A DNA stretch of 22,641 nt from an uncultured Bacilli bacterium (GTDB lineage: Bacteria > Bacillota_I > Bacilli_A > RF39 > UBA660), in contig CAKOQV010000012.1 of assembly GCA_934101345.1 (NCBI GenBank), positions 1 through 22,641 on the forward strand. Reading direction: 5' to 3'. Under the pieces are notes generated by a model. It was not told where the DNA came from. It was given only the letters and a program-made list of their open reading frames with translations, and searched no databases. Both the position numbers and the translations under genes were made by a program. Positions 20,815-22,641 of this stretch are shown piece by piece. Numbering within the stretch: position 1 is the stretch's first letter; every line of letters starts with the position of its first letter.

Positions 20815-21732
20815 ATGAAAAATATAATAGAATACTACTACAATTTAAGAATAGATGAACTCAGAAATAGTAATGATGTATATTATTTTGATTTAAAGAA
20901 TAATCATTTTATTTTTAAACCTTTTTTTGGTAATATTAACAAATGTTATGATATATATAAATTGAATAATATCATATCAAATAAATTGAATATTGATAAT
21001 ATAATTCCAAATAAGTTTAACAATCTCTTAACAAAAATAAATGATATTTATTATATTTTAATATTGAATAAATCTAAAGTAAGTCTATCACTACCCATAA
21101 TATCAAATATGGCTTTAACAAATATTAATATTACATCACTAGAAAGAAATAAATGGGAATTGTTATGGGAAAATAAAATTGACTATTATGAGTTACAGAT
21201 AGGAGAAAATGAAAAAAAATATCCTTTAATAAGGGAATCTTTTGATTATTTTATAGGTATGGCTGAAAATGCTATATCTTATTTAGTAAATACTAAGTTA
21301 GAGTTAAGCCCTACCATCAGCGATCAAAAGGTAGTTTCACATAGTGATATAAGAGCTTCATTAACTGATCCTGCTAATTTGATACTAGATCATAAAGCTA
21401 GAGATGTGGCAGAATATATAAAAATATCTTTTTGGAATAATAATAAAAATATATTTAAAGAATTAGATGAATACTTTTATTATAATTATTATTCATTCTA
21501 TGGAATAAGAATATTATTTTCTAGAATATTATATCCAAGTTTTTATTTTAATCTTTATGATGAAATAATGCGTGGCAAAAAAGAGGAAAAAGAACTGAAT
21601 AATATAATAAACAGAATAAACGAATATGAAATGTATTTATATAATGTTTATTTATATTTAAGGAAATACTACGATATACCTGAGATTGAATGGTTAAAAA
21701 AACGAGGAATTATTCCTCGTTTACAACTTTAA
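20815..21732 (+). CDS. YutH/CotS-like spore coat kinase-fold protein
   Basis: 305 residues from the ATG at 20815, with GAGGG nine bases upstream (an in-frame TTG at 20803 is less likely). The N-terminal region is Asn/Ile/Tyr-rich. The centre (VVSHSDIRASLTDPANLILD and HKARDVAEYIKISFW) resembles the HGD...NhhhD...DhAeyI catalytic-loop and metal region of aminoglycoside-kinase-fold spore proteins (YutH/CotS/CotI), but with SHSD in place of HGD, so it may not be an active kinase. Membership is inferred from that motif order and fits a spo0A genome. The 3' end overlaps nifU by 23 bases and encodes the hairpin that terminates nifU. Confidence 0.6.
   Translation: MKNIIEYYYNLRIDELRNSNDVYYFDLKNNHFIFKPFFGNINKCYDIYKLNNIISNKLNIDNIIPNKFNNLLTKINDIYYILILNKSKVSLSLPIISNMALTNINITSLERNKWELLWENKIDYYELQIGENEKKYPLIRESFDYFIGMAENAISYLVNTKLELSPTISDQKVVSHSDIRASLTDPANLILDHKARDVAEYIKISFWNNNKNIFKELDEYFYYNYYSFYGIRILFSRILYPSFYFNLYDEIMRGKKEEKELNNIINRINEYEMYLYNVYLYLRKYYDIPEIEWLKKRGIIPRLQL
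21700..21722 (-). terminator. nifU terminator embedded in two overlapping coding ends
   Basis: AAACGAGGAAT (21700-21710) pairs with ATTCCTCGTTT (21712-21722), an 11-bp stem. On the minus strand it is followed by a U7 tract. It lies inside the 3' coding ends of both convergent genes. Confidence 0.8.
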
Positions 21733-21946
21733 TAACTTCTGGTATCTCATTTATCAAAGCTGATTCAATACCATCTTCTAGTGTGACAGAAGCTAGTGGA
21801 CAGTTTGAACATGCTCCTACTAATGTTACATAGGCAACACCATTTTCATATCTATTAAATTTAACAGAACCGCCATCATTTTCTAAATATGGCCTTATTT
21901 TATCTAAAACATCTCTAATCTTTTTTTCTATTTCTTTATTATCCAT
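21710..21946 (-). CDS. NifU C-terminal-domain Fe-S scaffold protein
   Basis: 78 residues containing only the NifU C-terminal (Nfu) domain: VLDKIRPYLENDGGSVKF (13-30) and the cluster-binding GACSNCPLA with C46 and C49, then LEDGIESAL. Such small Nfu proteins carry and deliver [4Fe-4S] clusters. A TTGTTT-N17-TATAAT promoter (21992-21964, minus strand) and GGTGAG precede the ATG. It is convergent with, and overlaps, the YutH-like gene by 23 bases. Confidence 0.93.
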   Translation of the reverse strand: MDNKEIEKKIRDVLDKIRPYLENDGGSVKFNRYENGVAYVTLVGACSNCPLASVTLEDGIESALINEIPEVIKVVNEE

Positions 21947-22022
21947 TTTTTCTCACCAAACATATTATATATTTTTTTCACAAAAAAAACAATAAAATAT
22001 TCTAAAATTTAGTAAAAAGTGC

Positions 22023-22028
22023 TATAAT
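22023..22028 (+). promoter_or_regulatory. Extended -10 promoter of the S1-domain gene
   Basis: TGCTATAAT (hexamer 22023-22028). No good -35. It is back to back with the nifU promoter. Confidence 0.6.
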
Positions 22029-22048
22029 AATGCCAGTGAGGAAGAAAT

Positions 22049-22405
22049 ATGAAAAAAATAGAAAAAGAGGACGTGGTTAAAGTTACCGTAACCGGTATCC
22101 AAAAATATGGTGCATTTGCCCAGGCAGATGACTATGATGGATTAATACATATTTCTGAAATATCTTATGGTTATGTTAAAAATGTAAATGACTTTGTAAA
22201 AATCGGAGATGAAATTTATGCTAAGGTTGTTGATATTGATAACAATGACAATCATTTAAAACTTAGTATAAAAGATATAGACTATAAAAATGATGGTTCA
22301 AAGTTGGAAAGAATGCATGAAACAAAAAATGGTTTCAAGCCACTTAAAGATAATTTGGATATATGGATAACTGAAAAAATTAAAGAAATTACCAACAAAA
22401 TGTAA
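22049..22405 (+). CDS. S1 RNA-binding domain protein (CvfD/YugI/GSP13-like)
   Basis: 118 residues: an S1 OB-fold at about 8-74 (VVKVTVTGIQKYGAFAQADD, GLIHISEIS, KIGDEIYAKVVDID, LKLSIKDID) followed by a charged C-terminal tail. Size and layout match the small single-S1 proteins of Firmicutes (YugI/general stress protein 13, CvfD), which bind RNA or ribosomes and regulate translation. GAGG precedes the ATG. It lies upstream of a tRNA cluster with a separate promoter. Confidence 0.9.
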   Translation: MKKIEKEDVVKVTVTGIQKYGAFAQADDYDGLIHISEISYGYVKNVNDFVKIGDEIYAKVVDIDNNDNHLKLSIKDIDYKNDGSKLERMHETKNGFKPLKDNLDIWITEKIKEITNKM

Positions 22406-22432
22406 AAAAAATAAAAAATGTAGTTAAATCTC

Positions 22433-22462
22433 TTGACAAGTAGTATAAATAAATGGTATATT
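22433..22462 (+). promoter_or_regulatory. Promoter of the tRNA cluster
   Basis: A consensus TTGACA (22433-22438), 18-base spacer and TATATT (22457-22462), starting about 17 bases before tRNA-Val. Confidence 0.75.
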
Positions 22463-22484
22463 ATTGAATGTCCAGAGATGATAT

Positions 22485-22561
22485 GGGCGATTAGCTCAGT
22501 TGGTTAGAGCACTTGCCTTACAAGCAAGGGGTCATAGGTTCGAGTCCTATATCGCCCACCA
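22485..22561 (+). tRNA. tRNA-Val (anticodon TAC)
   Basis: A complete cloverleaf: acceptor GGGCGAT/ATCGCCC, D-loop TAGCTCAGTTGGTTAGAGC, anticodon stem CTTGC/GCAAG with loop CTTACAA (anticodon TAC), T-loop GGTTCGAGTCC, and an encoded ACCA end. Confidence 0.97.
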
Positions 22562-22569
22562 TTGTTTAT

Positions 22570-22641
<72 letters not shown>

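Overview
The window is strongly A+T-rich bacterial DNA from a low-GC Gram-positive. TGG encodes Trp and TGA is used as a stop, so this is not the Mollicutes alternative code. A spo0A gene with its conserved DNA-binding domain and a YutH/CotS-like protein indicate a spore-former. I infer an uncultured gut Bacilli lineage (Erysipelotrichia/RF39-like); the species cannot be read from this sequence.

Layout, left to right. 1-2834: a partial gene, a PfkB sugar kinase fused to a SIS domain, and a WYL-type regulator, all on the minus strand. 2873-3604: a housekeeping rpsU-yqeY operon. 3646-6449: a compact minus-strand operon of a C39-peptidase ABC exporter, a very short membrane-anchored accessory protein and two small double-glycine-leader peptides, each with a GxxxG motif. 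The two peptides are too short for routine gene calling and look like an undescribed two-peptide (class IIb) bacteriocin. 6581-7744: an unrecognised multi-pass membrane protein with its own promoter and terminator. 7815-8540: two tandem, diverged copies of a small module (toxin-like hydrophobic micro-ORF, canonical promoter embedded in palindromes, convergent antisense RNA promoter) resembling type I toxin-antitoxin loci. 8536-9060: an unknown gene.

9119-11147 (minus): a LysM protein, an orphan 2-hydroxyacyl-CoA dehydratase activase and a dCMP deaminase. 11201-12763 (plus): a CPBP membrane protease overlapping a membrane-anchored metallophosphoesterase. 12784-15250 (minus): lon, with two strong hairpins after it and a 44-nt hairpin in its leader. 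15239-16330: a membrane-anchored SH3-like protein. 16411-16971: a second dCMP deaminase, apparently frameshifted in an A7 run. 16973-17794: spo0A with a 0A box on its -10 element. 17812-20774: an overlapping pgk / MprF-flippase-like / tpiA operon. 20815-21992: the YutH-like gene convergent with nifU-C, overlapping through a shared hairpin. 22023-22405: an S1-domain protein. 22433-22641: tRNA-Val and tRNA-Thr behind a TTGACA promoter.

How it fits together: most of the window is core metabolism and quality control (glycolysis, Lon, nucleotide deaminases, Fe-S assembly, ribosomal protein S21). The accessory part is about 3.6-9.1 kb, where the bacteriocin-export operon lies next to the unknown membrane protein and the paired toxin-like modules.
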